Shown: positions 55,196 through 64,000 of the stretch, piece after piece
How positions within the stretch are numbered: the stretch's first letter is position 1
How the letters are laid out: each line of letters begins with the position of its first letter
DNA from: Acidimicrobiia bacterium
GTDB lineage: Bacteria > Actinomycetota > Acidimicrobiia > IMCC26256 > JAOSJM01
Length of the DNA: 64,000 bases
Assembly (NCBI GenBank): GCA_027494165.1
Contig: JAOSJM010000005.1
Location: 930,001-994,000, forward strand
Reading direction: 5' to 3'
Notes under the pieces: model-generated
The model's database searches: none
What the model was told of the DNA's origin: nothing
What the model saw: only the letters and a program-made list of their open reading frames with translations
Translations under genes and position numbers: made by a program

Positions 55196-55653
55196 CGATC
55201 TACGTGGTCCGCCACGCCAAGGCGGGCGACCGGTCTCGCTGGGAGGGCCCCGACGCCCTCCGCCCCCTCAGCGGGAAGGGACGCCGGCAGGCCGACCGGC
55301 TCGCGACCCTCCTCTCGGGAGAGGGGGTGCGGCGCGTCCTGTCGAGCCCGGCCCTCCGCTGCCGCCAGACGGTCGAGCCGCTGGCGACGCGGCTGGCCCT
55401 GGACGTCGAGGTGTTCGAGGGGCTCGCCGAGGGTGGGGCCCTCGTCGACACCCTGCGCCTCCTCGAGAAGGTCTCCGACGCGCCGTCCGTGCTCTGCAGC
55501 CACGGCGACGTGATCGGTGCGCTCGTCGAGCACCTCGCCGACTCCGCCGTGCCGCTCGACGGCGAGGTGCGTTACCCGAAGGGCTCGGTCTGGAGGCTCG
55601 ACGTGCGGGACGGCTCGATCGTCGGCGCTACGTACCTCGCTCCACCGGCCTGA
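55192..55653 (+). CDS. Histidine phosphatase, SixA-like
   Basis: 153 residues from TTG 55192, overlapping the Nudix stop. IYVVRHAKAGDRSRWEG carries the catalytic RHA motif at residues 7-9; SSPALRCRQTVEPLA and LCSHGDVIGALVEHL (second His) complete the phosphoglycerate-mutase-like site. It corresponds to the C-terminal half of mycobacterial MutT1 and probably removes phosphate from the Nudix product (inference). Confidence 0.9.
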   Translation: MTIYVVRHAKAGDRSRWEGPDALRPLSGKGRRQADRLATLLSGEGVRRVLSSPALRCRQTVEPLATRLALDVEVFEGLAEGGALVDTLRLLEKVSDAPSVLCSHGDVIGALVEHLADSAVPLDGEVRYPKGSVWRLDVRDGSIVGATYLAPPA

Positions 55654-55785
55654 ACGACGTCCACTCCCGGGCGACCGAGGTCGCCGATCGCCGACACTCG
55701 GTCCCGGCCCTACGGGCGCCCGGTACCCTGCCGGGTGCCCCGGGTGTCGACGTGGCCCGGAGCCGGATGTCCTCGGAGGCACACC

Positions 55786-56577
55786 GTGCGGATCCTCGTC
55801 ACCAACGACGACGGCGTCGACGCCCCGGGCCTGGCGGCCCTCGCCGGCGCGCTCTCCCGTGCCGGCCACGAGATCCTCGTGGTGGCCCCCGCCGACGACC
55901 GCAGCGGGAGCAGCGCCGCCATCGGGCCCCTCCACCGCCTGGGCCCCGTCCCCATGGTCGAGCACCGCTGGCCCGACCAGCCCGACGTCCCGGTCTTCTC
56001 CCTCGACGTCCCGCCCGCAGTGGCCGTGTACGCCGCCTGCCTCGGCGGCTTCGGCCCCGTCCCCGACCTCGTGGCCTCCGGCATCAACCCGGGGCCCAAC
56101 ACCGGCCACCTCGTGCTCCACTCGGGCACGGTCGGCGCCGCGCTCACCGCGGCCGGCCTCGGCGTCTCGGGGCTGGCGGTCAGCCTCATGATCGGCGACG
56201 AGCTCCACTGGGACACGGCCGCGGCCTTCGCCGCGGCATCCGTTCCCTGGTTCACCGGCGACGGCGCCGCTCCCCGGGTCCTCAACGTGAACGTCCCGAA
56301 CGTCCCCCTCGCCGAGGTCCGCGGGGTCCGGGACGCCGAGCTCGCGCCGTACGGGACGGTGTGGACGGCCACGGCCGGCTCCGACGGGCGCCATCTCCAG
56401 CTCGAGTTCACGGGCGACGCGCCGCCCGCCGAGCCCGGCACCGACCTGGCCCTGCTGCTCGACGGCTTCGTGGCGGTGACTCCGCTGGCCCCGATCGGGC
56501 GTGCGCCCGGCCCGGACGCCGCTTCGTCGATCCGGCGGGCGTCCGAGCGCTTCCGCGGCTCCCACGCCCGGCCCTAG
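55786..56577 (+). CDS. surE: 5'/3'-nucleotidase SurE
   Basis: A 263-residue metal-dependent nucleotidase/exopolyphosphatase. RILVTNDDGVDAPGLAALA at the N-terminus (Asp pair binds metal), APADDRSGSSAAI (Ser) and ASGINPGPNTGHLVLHSGTVGAA (Asn). GTG 55786 is six bases after GGAGG; a TACCCT box at 55724-55729 gives a leader of about 50 nt. Cytosolic stationary-phase survival enzyme by family knowledge; its exopolyphosphatase activity suits the ppk neighbourhood. Confidence 0.93.
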   Translation: MRILVTNDDGVDAPGLAALAGALSRAGHEILVVAPADDRSGSSAAIGPLHRLGPVPMVEHRWPDQPDVPVFSLDVPPAVAVYAACLGGFGPVPDLVASGINPGPNTGHLVLHSGTVGAALTAAGLGVSGLAVSLMIGDELHWDTAAAFAAASVPWFTGDGAAPRVLNVNVPNVPLAEVRGVRDAELAPYGTVWTATAGSDGRHLQLEFTGDAPPAEPGTDLALLLDGFVAVTPLAPIGRAPGPDAASSIRRASERFRGSHARP

Positions 56578-56703
56578 CAGACCCGGACGACAGCCACCGG
56601 GTTCGCCCCGGCGCCGGCCACGGCTGGACCCCGGGCTCAAGGCGCGCCTCTGGGGCGCCGATGAGGACGGAGCCACCGGTGCCGACCCGCGAAGGAGGAG
56701 CGC

Positions 56704-57015
56704 GTGCGGATCTCCGACTTCCTCGGCCCAGCCGAGGGCGACGCCCCGCCGGCCCCGTCGTCTGCCACCGAGCCGGACGCGCCGCCTCCCGAGACGGACC
56801 GGGGAACCGGCGAGGCCCCGGCGCTCGCCTTCCACCAGCTCCTCGACGAGGCCGACCTGCCGGCGTCCCCCGCGGTCCCGCCCTCCGGGTCCCGGGAGCC
56901 GGCCGACGAGCCCGGACCGGGACCGGGCGAGCCCGAGGGAACGTCGGCGCCTCCCCTCACCCTCCCCCGACCCGACGACGACCTGCTGCCGTCCCGCCGC
57001 CGGCGGCGTCGCTGA
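56704..57015 (+). CDS. Proline-rich small protein of unknown function
   Basis: 103 residues, GTG start shortly after GGAGGAG. Begins VRISDFLGPAEGD, then a low-complexity Pro/Glu/Ala region around a short conserved-looking segment (ALAFHQLLDEADLPA), ending LLPSRRRRRR. No known domain; it may be a regulatory or scaffold peptide. Convergent with the response regulator gene, 22 bp away. Confidence 0.5.
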   Translation: MRISDFLGPAEGDAPPAPSSATEPDAPPPETDRGTGEAPALAFHQLLDEADLPASPAVPPSGSREPADEPGPGPGEPEGTSAPPLTLPRPDDDLLPSRRRRRR

Positions 57016-57037
57016 GCCCGGCCCCGACTCCGGTGGC

Positions 57038-57760
57038 TCAGGTGGCGGCGAGAGCCCGGTCCGGGCGCTCGTAGCGGTAGCCCACCCCGCGCACCGTGAC
57101 GATCCGGGTGGGGTGCGAGGGGTCCTCCTCGACCTTCGCCCGCAGGCGCTTGACGTGGACGTCGAGGGTCTTCGTGTCGCCGAAGTAGTTCGGGCCCCAG
57201 ATGCGGTCGAGGATGACGTCGCGGGTCAGGACGCGCCCGGCGTTGGCCAGGAGCAGCTCGAGCAGCTCGAACTCCTTGAGGGGCAGCGCGACGAGCTCGC
57301 CGCGCACGAAGACCTCGTGGCGCGACGCGTCGAGGCGGACGTCCCCGACCTCGAGGAGCTCCGCCCGCTCGGCCCTCGACTCCCCGTCCGGGGGTACCCG
57401 GCGCAGCGCGGCCCGGACCCGGGCCACCAGCTCGCGGAGCCGGAACGGCTTGGTGACGTAGTCGTCGGCCCCCACCTCGAGGCCCACGACCGCGTCGATC
57501 TCGGCGTCCCGGGCCGTCACCATGATGACGGGGACCCGGGAGCGGGCCCGGAGCTCGCGGCAGACGTCGATCCCCGACATCTTCGGGAGCATCACGTCGA
57601 GCAGCACGAGCGCCGGGCGCGACGCCTCGAAGCGCTCGATGGCCTCGGCCCCGTCCGCGGCGAGGTCGACCGCGAACCCCTCGCGCCGGAGGGCGACGGC
57701 CAGGGCGTCGCGGTAGGACTGCTCGTCGTCCACGACGAGGATGGTCAGTGGTTCGGACAC
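57038..57760 (-). CDS. OmpR/PhoB-family response regulator (RegX3/PhoP-like)
   Basis: 240 residues. Receiver domain: ILVVDDEQSYRDAL, phosphorylation Asp in ALVLLDVMLPKMSGID near residue 54, VIMVTARD and DDYVTKPFRLREL with the conserved Lys. C-terminal winged helix: VALPLKEFELLELLLANAGRVLTRDVILDRIWG and VDVHVKRLRAKVE-type recognition helix, ending RGVGYRYE. GTG 57760. The kinase gene lies immediately upstream and pstB/phoU next to it, so it is the probable phosphate-starvation regulator binding the GTTCAC repeats. Confidence 0.92.
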   Translation of the reverse strand: MSEPLTILVVDDEQSYRDALAVALRREGFAVDLAADGAEAIERFEASRPALVLLDVMLPKMSGIDVCRELRARSRVPVIMVTARDAEIDAVVGLEVGADDYVTKPFRLRELVARVRAALRRVPPDGESRAERAELLEVGDVRLDASRHEVFVRGELVALPLKEFELLELLLANAGRVLTRDVILDRIWGPNYFGDTKTLDVHVKRLRAKVEEDPSHPTRIVTVRGVGYRYERPDRALAAT

Positions 57761-57770
57761 GCTTCGCCTC

Positions 57771-59036
57771 TCAGGATGCGGATGCCTCTCGGACCGGGGA
57801 CGCTCGTGGCGTCCGGCCGGCTCCGCCCGCCCGGGGCAACCGGAGCCGGAACGTGGAGCCCTCGCCCTCGGCCGACTCCACGAGCACCTCGCCGCCGTGA
57901 GCCTGGGCCACGTGGCGCACGATGGACAGACCGAGCCCGGTGCCGCCGGTGGCCCGGCTGCGGGCCCGGTCGACCCGGTAGAACCGCTCGAAGATGCGCT
58001 CGAGGTCCCGGGTCGGGATGCCGATGCCACGGTCGCGCACGGCGAGCTCGACCCGGTCGGCGTCCCGCTCGACGCGCAGCTCGACGGCGCTCCCCGGCTC
58101 CGAGTACTTCACGGCGTTGTCGAGGAGGTTGGCGACGGCGCTCACGACCTGGCGCCGGTCACACGTCACGACGAGATCGTCGGCCGGCGTCCCCACGTCC
58201 AGCGTGATGCCCGCCGCGTCCGCGGCCGACCGCACGCGGTCGACGGCATCGGCGACGATCATCCACACGGGGACCGGCTCCCGGCTCGGTGCCTCCTGGG
58301 CCTCGATGAGGCTCAGGTCGAGCAGGTCGTCGACGATCCGGCCGAGCCGGTCGGCCTCCTCGAGCACCCGCCCGGCGAGCCGCCGCGTGACCTCCGGGTC
58401 CCCTCCGACCGCCAGCGTCTCGGCCAGCAGGGCCAGGGCTCCGATCGGGGTCTTGAGCTCGTGGCTGACGTTCGCCACGAAGTCGCGCCGGACGCTCTCG
58501 ATCCGGCGGGCCTCCGAGACGTCCCGGACGAACGCCACCGCCCCGAGCAGCTCCTCTTCCCTCACCAGCGGGACGGCGCGCACCTGGAGCACCCGACGGG
58601 GAGGCCCGAAGAGCTGCAGCTCACGCTCCCCGACCTGGCCCCCGAGGGCCCGCTGGACCAGCTCGCCGATCGCCCCCTCAGCGAGCGCGTCGGCGTGGCG
58701 GGCGCCGCTGAAGCGGCCGGCGGCCCCGTTGCGCAGGACGAGACGCCCTCCCCCGTCGACCACGACGACGCCGAGATCGGCGACCTCGAATGCCCGGGCG
58801 AGGCGTTCGCGCTCGGCGGCAGCCGCGCTCCCCTCGCGCCGGACCCGGGCCAGGAGAGCGTCGAGGCGCTCGATGAGCTCCTCCGGGCTCCGGACCGGAC
58901 CGGGGTCCAGGCCGGTCCCGGCGGCCAGGTGGTCCACGACACGGCCGAGCTCGCGGCGGGCATCGCGCCGGGCTCGCCAGACGAGGACCCCGCCGAGGAG
59001 CGCCACCACCCCGAGCGTCACGACGACGACCAGCAC
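57771..59036 (-). CDS. Sensor histidine kinase (SenX3/PhoR-like)
   Basis: 421 residues. One N-terminal membrane helix (VLVVVVTLGVVALLGGVLVW), a coiled segment, a PAS domain (AFEVADLGVVVVDGGGRLVLRN) around 85-190, HisKA with the phospho-acceptor in DFVANVSHELKTPIGAL near 205, and HATPase_c with NLLDNAVKYSEPGS, RDRGIGIPTRDLERIFERFYR and GGTGLGLSIVRH. GTG 59036. It would sense phosphate through PhoU/Pst rather than a ligand, as SenX3 and PhoR do (family knowledge). Confidence 0.92.
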   Translation of the reverse strand: MLVVVVTLGVVALLGGVLVWRARRDARRELGRVVDHLAAGTGLDPGPVRSPEELIERLDALLARVRREGSAAAAERERLARAFEVADLGVVVVDGGGRLVLRNGAAGRFSGARHADALAEGAIGELVQRALGGQVGERELQLFGPPRRVLQVRAVPLVREEELLGAVAFVRDVSEARRIESVRRDFVANVSHELKTPIGALALLAETLAVGGDPEVTRRLAGRVLEEADRLGRIVDDLLDLSLIEAQEAPSREPVPVWMIVADAVDRVRSAADAAGITLDVGTPADDLVVTCDRRQVVSAVANLLDNAVKYSEPGSAVELRVERDADRVELAVRDRGIGIPTRDLERIFERFYRVDRARSRATGGTGLGLSIVRHVAQAHGGEVLVESAEGEGSTFRLRLPRAGGAGRTPRASPVREASAS

Positions 59037-59069
59037 CGACCCTCCCCCAGGGCGCCGACCCCACGGCGA

Positions 59070-59915
<846 letters not shown>

Positions 59916-60225
59916 GGCAACGCTCCCCCTGTGCCCCTCCACGGTCCTCCTGGTGTCCCTCGTGTCGCCCCGTCGGGCGCGGTCCTCCTCGGCCTCGCGG
60001 GGACGGCGGACCGGTACGCAGGACACCCGGGACCCGCCCCCCGGACACAGGGTACGGCCTCGGAGCGACCAGAGGCCCGGTCGCCAGTGGACCGCGAGTG
60101 AACACGTGGTGAACACTTCGTCCCGAGGCGGGGGTGCCGCCCACCGCCGCCTGGCGGCACCGCGACAATGCGACGGTCCGGTCGACCGGACGTCCGCGAA
60201 GCAGGAACAAGTCCGGGAGGGTCCG
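59916..60225. promoter_or_regulatory. Divergent pstB / phoU control region with PHO-box-like repeats
   Basis: A 310-bp intergenic region. GTGAAC occurs at 60098-60103 and 60109-60114, an 11-bp period direct repeat equal to GTTCAC on the other strand, the form of PhoP/RegX3 boxes in actinobacteria. A TACCCT -10 box for pstB lies at about plus 60050-60055 (minus strand). On the plus strand GACAAT near 60163 may serve phoU. GGGAGG precedes GTG 60226. Confidence 0.6.
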
Positions 60226-60936
60226 GTGCCCGAGGCCCGCAAGACGTTCGACGAGCAGCTCCAGGAGCTTCGCAACGACGTGATCCGTGCCGCGGCCGTG
60301 GTGGGCGAGGCGATCACCGCCGCGACGCAGGCCCTGCTCGGCGACCTCGGGGTCGTCGACCAGGTCATCGCCGACGACGCCATCGTCGACGACCTCAACC
60401 ACTCGATGGAGATGCGGGCCTTCGAGATCATGGCCCTGCAACAGCCGACCGCGGTCGACCTGCGCACCCTCCTGTCGATCCTCCGCATCGTCCACGAGCT
60501 GGAGCTGAGCGGGGACCTCATGGTCACGACGGCCAAGGCGGCCCGACGTCTCTACCCGAAGGAGCTCCCCCCAAGGGTGCGCGGCCTCATCGACCGCATG
60601 GGCGCCCAGGCCACCGTCCAGCTCCGGGTGGCGGTCGACGCCTTCGCCGACGCCGACACCACGAAGGCCGTCGCCCTCCCGGACATGGACGACGTGATGG
60701 ACGACCTGCAGAAGGAGATGTTCCGGGCCATCTTCAGCCAGGGCGCCCCCGACGAGGACGCGCTCCAGCTCGCCGTGCAGCTCGCCCTCATCGGCCGGTA
60801 CTACGAGCGCCTCGCCGACCACGCGGTCCAGATCGGGGCGTGGGTTCACTTCATGGTGACCGGCGAGCTGCCCGGACCGGAGTCCCCCTCGGCGCTCGAG
60901 ATGGCCACCTCCGACGAGCCCCGCCCGACGGCCTGA
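60226..60936 (+). CDS. phoU: Phosphate-signalling regulator PhoU
   Basis: 236 residues, two three-helix PhoU bundles. [23 protein letters not shown] opens the first; [29 protein letters not shown] is the acidic metal-binding motif; the second repeat ends in [24 protein letters not shown]. It couples Pst transport to the sensor kinase and represses the Pho regulon when phosphate is plentiful. GTG 60226, five bases after GGGAGG. First gene of phoU-pstS-pstC-pstA. Confidence 0.94.
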   Translation: MPEARKTFDEQLQELRNDVIRAAAVVGEAITAATQALLGDLGVVDQVIADDAIVDDLNHSMEMRAFEIMALQQPTAVDLRTLLSILRIVHELELSGDLMVTTAKAARRLYPKELPPRVRGLIDRMGAQATVQLRVAVDAFADADTTKAVALPDMDDVMDDLQKEMFRAIFSQGAPDEDALQLAVQLALIGRYYERLADHAVQIGAWVHFMVTGELPGPESPSALEMATSDEPRPTA

Positions 60937-61002
60937 GCCGCCAGGTCACCGAGCCGGAACCATCAGGTGGGGACGGACCGCTCCCGAAGATGTTGCCGCG
61001 AC

Positions 61003-61020
61003 GTTCACCTCGCGTTCACC
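61003..61020 (+). promoter_or_regulatory. PHO-box-like direct repeat upstream of pstS
   Basis: GTTCACC at 61003-61009 and again at 61014-61020, an 11-bp period matching the actinobacterial PhoP/RegX3 operator form. It lies about 32 bp before TAGCCT (61052-61057), a -10 box that would start a pstS transcript near 61064. Position fits an activator site. Confidence 0.7.
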
Positions 61021-61118
61021 CCCTCGCTGCGCCCGGGCAACCCCGGTCCCCTAGCCTGCGCGCCGACCGGGTGGCCACGTCCGGTACAGATCCCCCAACA
61101 GGAGACCGACCGGCTCCG

Positions 61119-62165
61119 ATGCTCCGACCCCTGCGCGTGCTCTCGTTCCTGGGCGTGCTCGCGGCCACGGCCTGTGGAGGCGGGGGGGCCGGGGACGGCG
61201 AGATCTCGGGCGAGGTCGTGGTCTCCGGCTCGTCGACGGTCGAGCCGATCACGGCGCTCAACGGCGAGAAGTTCGTCGAGGAGAACCCGGGCGTGGCGTT
61301 CCGCGTGGACGGACCCGGGACCGGCGACGGGTTCCAGCTGTTCTGCGACGGCGAGACCGACATCTCCGACGCCTCCCGGCCCATCAAGGACCAGGAGATC
61401 CAGAAGTGCGCCGACAACGACGTCGAGTACGTCGAGCTGAAGGTGGGCATCGACGGCCTCTCGGTCATCACGTCTCCCGAGAACGACGCCGTCGAGTGCC
61501 TCGCCTTCGGCGACCTCTACGCGCTGCTCGGGCCCGAGTCCGAGGGCTTCGACCGCTGGAGCGACGGGAACGAGCTGGCCACCGAGGTGGGCGGGAACGA
61601 CGACTTCCCCGACGCTCCCCTCGTGATCACGGCACCGGGTGAGGAGTCCGGAACGTACGACAGCTTCGTGGAACTGGCCCTCGAGGACATCGCCGAGGAG
61701 CGTGGCCAGGATCCTCTGGCCCGGAAGGACTACGAGTCCTCACCGAACGACAACGTGGTCGTCGAGGGCATCGCCGGCAACGACACCTCCCTGGGGTGGG
61801 CCGGCTACGCCTTCGTGGTCGAGAACCTCGACCAGGTGAAGCCGCTCCCCGTCGACGGCGGCGACGGCTGCGTCGAGCCCTCCGCGGAGACCATCGCCGG
61901 CGGCACGTATCCTCTGGCCCGTCCGCTGTTCATCTACGTGAACACGGCGGCCGCCGCGGAGAGCGAGGCCGTGGCGGCGTTCGTCGACTTCTACCTGAGC
62001 GAGGAGGGCCGAGCCTCGGTGAGCGAGGTCGGCTACGTCGAGCTCACCGACGCCGAGTGGGACGCCACGGCCTCCGCGTGGGCGGCCGGGCGTCCGGCCG
62101 GCCCGGACCCCGGCGGGGACCGGGCCGCTCGAGCCCGCCCGCGTCGCGGCACGGACGGCGGATGA
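61119..62165 (+). CDS. pstS: Phosphate-binding lipoprotein PstS
   Basis: 348 residues. Signal peptide with lipobox LAATAC, Cys19 being the lipidated residue, so it is membrane-anchored outside the cell. SGSSTVEPIT near residue 40, RVDGPGTGDGFQLFCDGETDISDASRPI and APGEESGTYDSFVELAL form the phosphate pocket of the PstS family. The last 30 residues are Arg/Gly-rich and unusual. ATG 61119 after AGGAGA. Delivers phosphate to PstC-PstA. Confidence 0.93.
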   Translation: MLRPLRVLSFLGVLAATACGGGGAGDGEISGEVVVSGSSTVEPITALNGEKFVEENPGVAFRVDGPGTGDGFQLFCDGETDISDASRPIKDQEIQKCADNDVEYVELKVGIDGLSVITSPENDAVECLAFGDLYALLGPESEGFDRWSDGNELATEVGGNDDFPDAPLVITAPGEESGTYDSFVELALEDIAEERGQDPLARKDYESSPNDNVVVEGIAGNDTSLGWAGYAFVVENLDQVKPLPVDGGDGCVEPSAETIAGGTYPLARPLFIYVNTAAAAESEAVAAFVDFYLSEEGRASVSEVGYVELTDAEWDATASAWAAGRPAGPDPGGDRAARARPRRGTDGG

Positions 62166-62172
62166 GCCCCGG

Positions 62173-63110
62173 ATGACCCAGCGCGCGAACGTCGTCGACC
62201 TCGCCGGGAACCCACGCCGGCGCCGCCGCGAGCAGGCGATCCGCTGGGGGTTCCTCGCCGCCGGACTGTCCTCGATCCTCGTGAGCCTGGGGATCGTGGT
62301 CACCCTCACCGGCGAGGCCGTCCGCTTCCTCTCCCACATCGACCTGCACCTGCTCTGGGAGGACGGCTGGTTCCCCCGGCGGGGCGAGTTCGACATCAGG
62401 ACCCTCGTCGTGGGGACCCTGCTCACGACGGCGGTGGCCATGGCCGTCGCCACGCCCCTCGGCCTCGGCGCGGCCGTCTACCTCGCCGAGTACGCCCGCC
62501 CCGGGGTCCGCAAGGTCCTCAAGCCCACGCTCGAGGTCCTGGCCGGGATCCCCAGCGTCGTCCTCGGGTTCTTCGCCCTCACCTGGATCAGCCCGGAGAT
62601 CGTCAAGCGGATCTGGTCCGACGCCGAGGGGTTCAACCTCGCCGCGGCCGGGATCGGCATCGGGATCCTCGTCACGCCGCTCGTGGCCTCGATCGCCGAG
62701 GACGCCATGCGGGCGGTCCCCCGGTCGCTGCGCGAGGCCTCCTACGGCCTGGGGGCGCGCAAGGTGACCACCAGCGTCCGGGTGGTGTTCCCGGCCGCGA
62801 TCTCGGGGATCGTGGCCGCCCTGGTCATCGCCGTCTCGCGGGCGATCGGAGAGACGATGGTCGTCGCCATCGCCGCGGGGGATCGGGCGGCGCGCTGCTG
62901 ACCTGGGACGTCACCGAGGCCGGCCAGACCATGACCGCGGCCATCGCGTCGCTCGCCACCGGGACCGACCAGGTGGCCGCCGGTGGCGGCCGCAACGCCG
63001 GGCAGGCGTTCAACAGCCTGTTCTTCGTGGGGCTGCTGCTCTTCTTCATGACCCTGGCGCTCAACGTGATCGGGAACCGCTTCGTGCGACGGGTCCGGGA
63101 GCGGTACTGA
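62173..63110 (+). CDS. pstC: Phosphate ABC transporter permease PstC (one-base frameshift)
   Basis: About 312 residues after repair, six transmembrane helices. IRWGFLAAGLSSILVSLGIVVTL, TLLTTAVAMAVATPLGLGAAVYLAEYA, and the EAA-like loop VPRSLREASYGLGARKVTTSVRVVFPAAISGI that contacts PstB. The frame breaks at a G5 run (62877-62881) followed by ATC; one more G gives VVAIAAGGSGGALLTWDVTEAG and the final helix FNSLFFVGLLLFFMTLALNVIG to the stop at 63110, which overlaps pstA (ATGA). Because the whole transporter is otherwise perfect, the break is probably a sequence error. Confidence 0.9.
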
Positions 63111-64000
63111 TGACGGGCGACCCGACCGTCCTCACGCCCACGCAGAAGGCGATCCGGAGCTCCGTCGCCCACCGTCGACCCGACGTCCGCGGCGCCGTGT
63201 TCCAGGGCGCCCTCCTCCTCAGCCTGCTCGTGGTCATGGCCCTCCTCGTCACCCTCCTCATGGAGGTCGCCCGGGACGGGTTCGACGTGTTCGCCGAGCG
63301 CGGAGGCGACTTCCTCACGAGCAACCTCTCCTCCCGACCGGAGCGGGCCGGCGTCTGGCAGGGCATCAAGGGCAGCCTGCTCATCGCCGCGTTCGTGGTC
63401 CTGCTCGCCTTCCCCCTCGGCATCGCGACGGCCGTCTACCTGGAGGAGTACGCCCCCGACAACCGGCTCACCCGCTTCGTCGACCTCAACATCCGGAACC
63501 TCGCGGGCGTCCCCTCGGTCGTCTACGGCATCCTCGGCCTCGTCGTCTTCGTGAAGTGGCTCGGCGGGTCCACGGGCGGGCGCAGCGTCATCTCGGGCGG
63601 GATCACGATGTCGATCCTCGTCCTGCCCATCGTGATCATCACCTCGGCCGAGGCCGTTCGGTCGGTCCCACGGGCGCTGCGGGAGGGCGGTTACGGCATC
63701 GGCGCCACCCCGTCGGACGTGGTGCGCCGCCTGGTGCTGCCGAGCGCGGCTCCGGGGATCCTCACCGGCACCGTCCTGTCGCTCTCGCGCGCCCTGGGCG
63801 AGACGGCGCCGCTCATCCTCGTCGGAGCCGTGGGCAGCGGCTTCTACTCCACCGGCGACCAGGGCTTCTTCGAGCAACTCCAGGGGGGCTTCTCGGCCCT
63901 GCCGATGATCGTCTACGGGTGGGCCCGCCAACCCCGGGCCGAGTTCCGGGCCCTCACGTCGGCCACGATCATCGTCCTGCTCGCGATCACGCTGCTCGCC
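63110..64000 (+). CDS. pstA: Phosphate ABC transporter permease PstA, partial at the right edge
   Basis: The open frame from ATG 63110 to the end of the window gives 297 residues without a stop. Transmembrane helices include FQGALLLSLLVVMALLVTLL and GSLLIAAFVVLLAFPLGIATA; the EAA loop reads VPRALREGGYGIGATPSDVVRRLVLPSAAPGI, followed by SRALGETAPLILVGAVG. All are PstA features. The final helix is just being completed at the edge. pstB is not expected downstream since it lies at 59.1 kb on the other strand. Confidence 0.92.
   Translation, partial: MTGDPTVLTPTQKAIRSSVAHRRPDVRGAVFQGALLLSLLVVMALLVTLLMEVARDGFDVFAERGGDFLTSNLSSRPERAGVWQGIKGSLLIAAFVVLLAFPLGIATAVYLEEYAPDNRLTRFVDLNIRNLAGVPSVVYGILGLVVFVKWLGGSTGGRSVISGGITMSILVLPIVIITSAEAVRSVPRALREGGYGIGATPSDVVRRLVLPSAAPGILTGTVLSLSRALGETAPLILVGAVGSGFYSTGDQGFFEQLQGGFSALPMIVYGWARQPRAEFRALTSATIIVLLAITLLA

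Overview
The window is a very GC-rich (about 70% or more), gene-dense stretch of an actinobacterial chromosome. Gene content points to the class Acidimicrobiia or a close relative (inference): a full ergothioneine operon, a two-part SUF iron-sulfur system, UPF0182 next to a PDZ/Lon-like protease, class E sortase, MreB, DUF1802, DUF2342 zincin, a SenX3/RegX3-type pair beside pst genes, many GTG starts, and promoters with TANNNT -10 boxes that often lie 6-8 nt from the start codon (leaderless genes). No rRNA, tRNA, CRISPR array or insertion sequence was recognised.

Layout. 1-10.4 kb: a surface-polysaccharide locus, with two tandem glycosyltransferases, a methyltransferase and a Wzm/Wzt-type ABC exporter on the minus strand, then three GT4 glycosyltransferases and a nucleotide-sugar reductase on the plus strand, closed by a long-form sugar-1-phosphate nucleotidylyltransferase. 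10.4-17.8 kb: hydrolase, DUF1802 protein, small conserved proteins, a candidate small transcription unit near 12.06-12.31 kb, a secreted NHL-repeat protein with a 125-bp tandem repeat, a paired acyl-CoA dehydrogenase operon and a metallo-beta-lactamase-fold hydrolase. 18.4-25.5 kb: egtABCD followed directly by sufC-sufS-sufU. 25.5-26.2 kb: a non-coding-looking patch of short tandem repeats. 26.2-30.9 kb: mannosyltransferase-like membrane protein, L,D-transpeptidase, an LPATG surface protein. 30.9-34.8 kb: sufB-sufD-Rieske ferredoxin-second sufC (minus). 34.9-44.4 kb: UPF0182, a DivIVA/coiled-coil protein with a phage-head-protein-like tail, Lon-like PDZ protease, sortase E, HEAT protein, MreB, MoaE. 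44.5-51.3 kb: sensor kinase, HtrA-like protein without visible catalytic residues, epimerase-like protein, DUF2342, MFS transporter. 51.6-64 kb: polyphosphate and phosphate block, with ppk1, CHAD protein, a Nudix plus histidine-phosphatase pair, surE, a PhoP/PhoR-type two-component system, pstB, and divergent phoU-pstS-pstC-pstA running off the right edge.

How the parts work together. The two suf loci carry nearly the same ACTAC-N4-RTAGT palindrome across their -10 boxes, so they are probably one regulon. The pst/phoU locus carries two 11-bp-period GTTCAC repeat pairs (PHO-box-like). The sortase and the LPATG protein are a plausible enzyme and substrate.

Caution: at least a dozen otherwise healthy genes, including pstC, sufD and egtB, are each broken by one missing G or C in a homopolymer, most often five bases where six are needed and often in the context GGGGGATC. 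I read this mainly as a consensus-sequence artefact and annotate those genes across the break.
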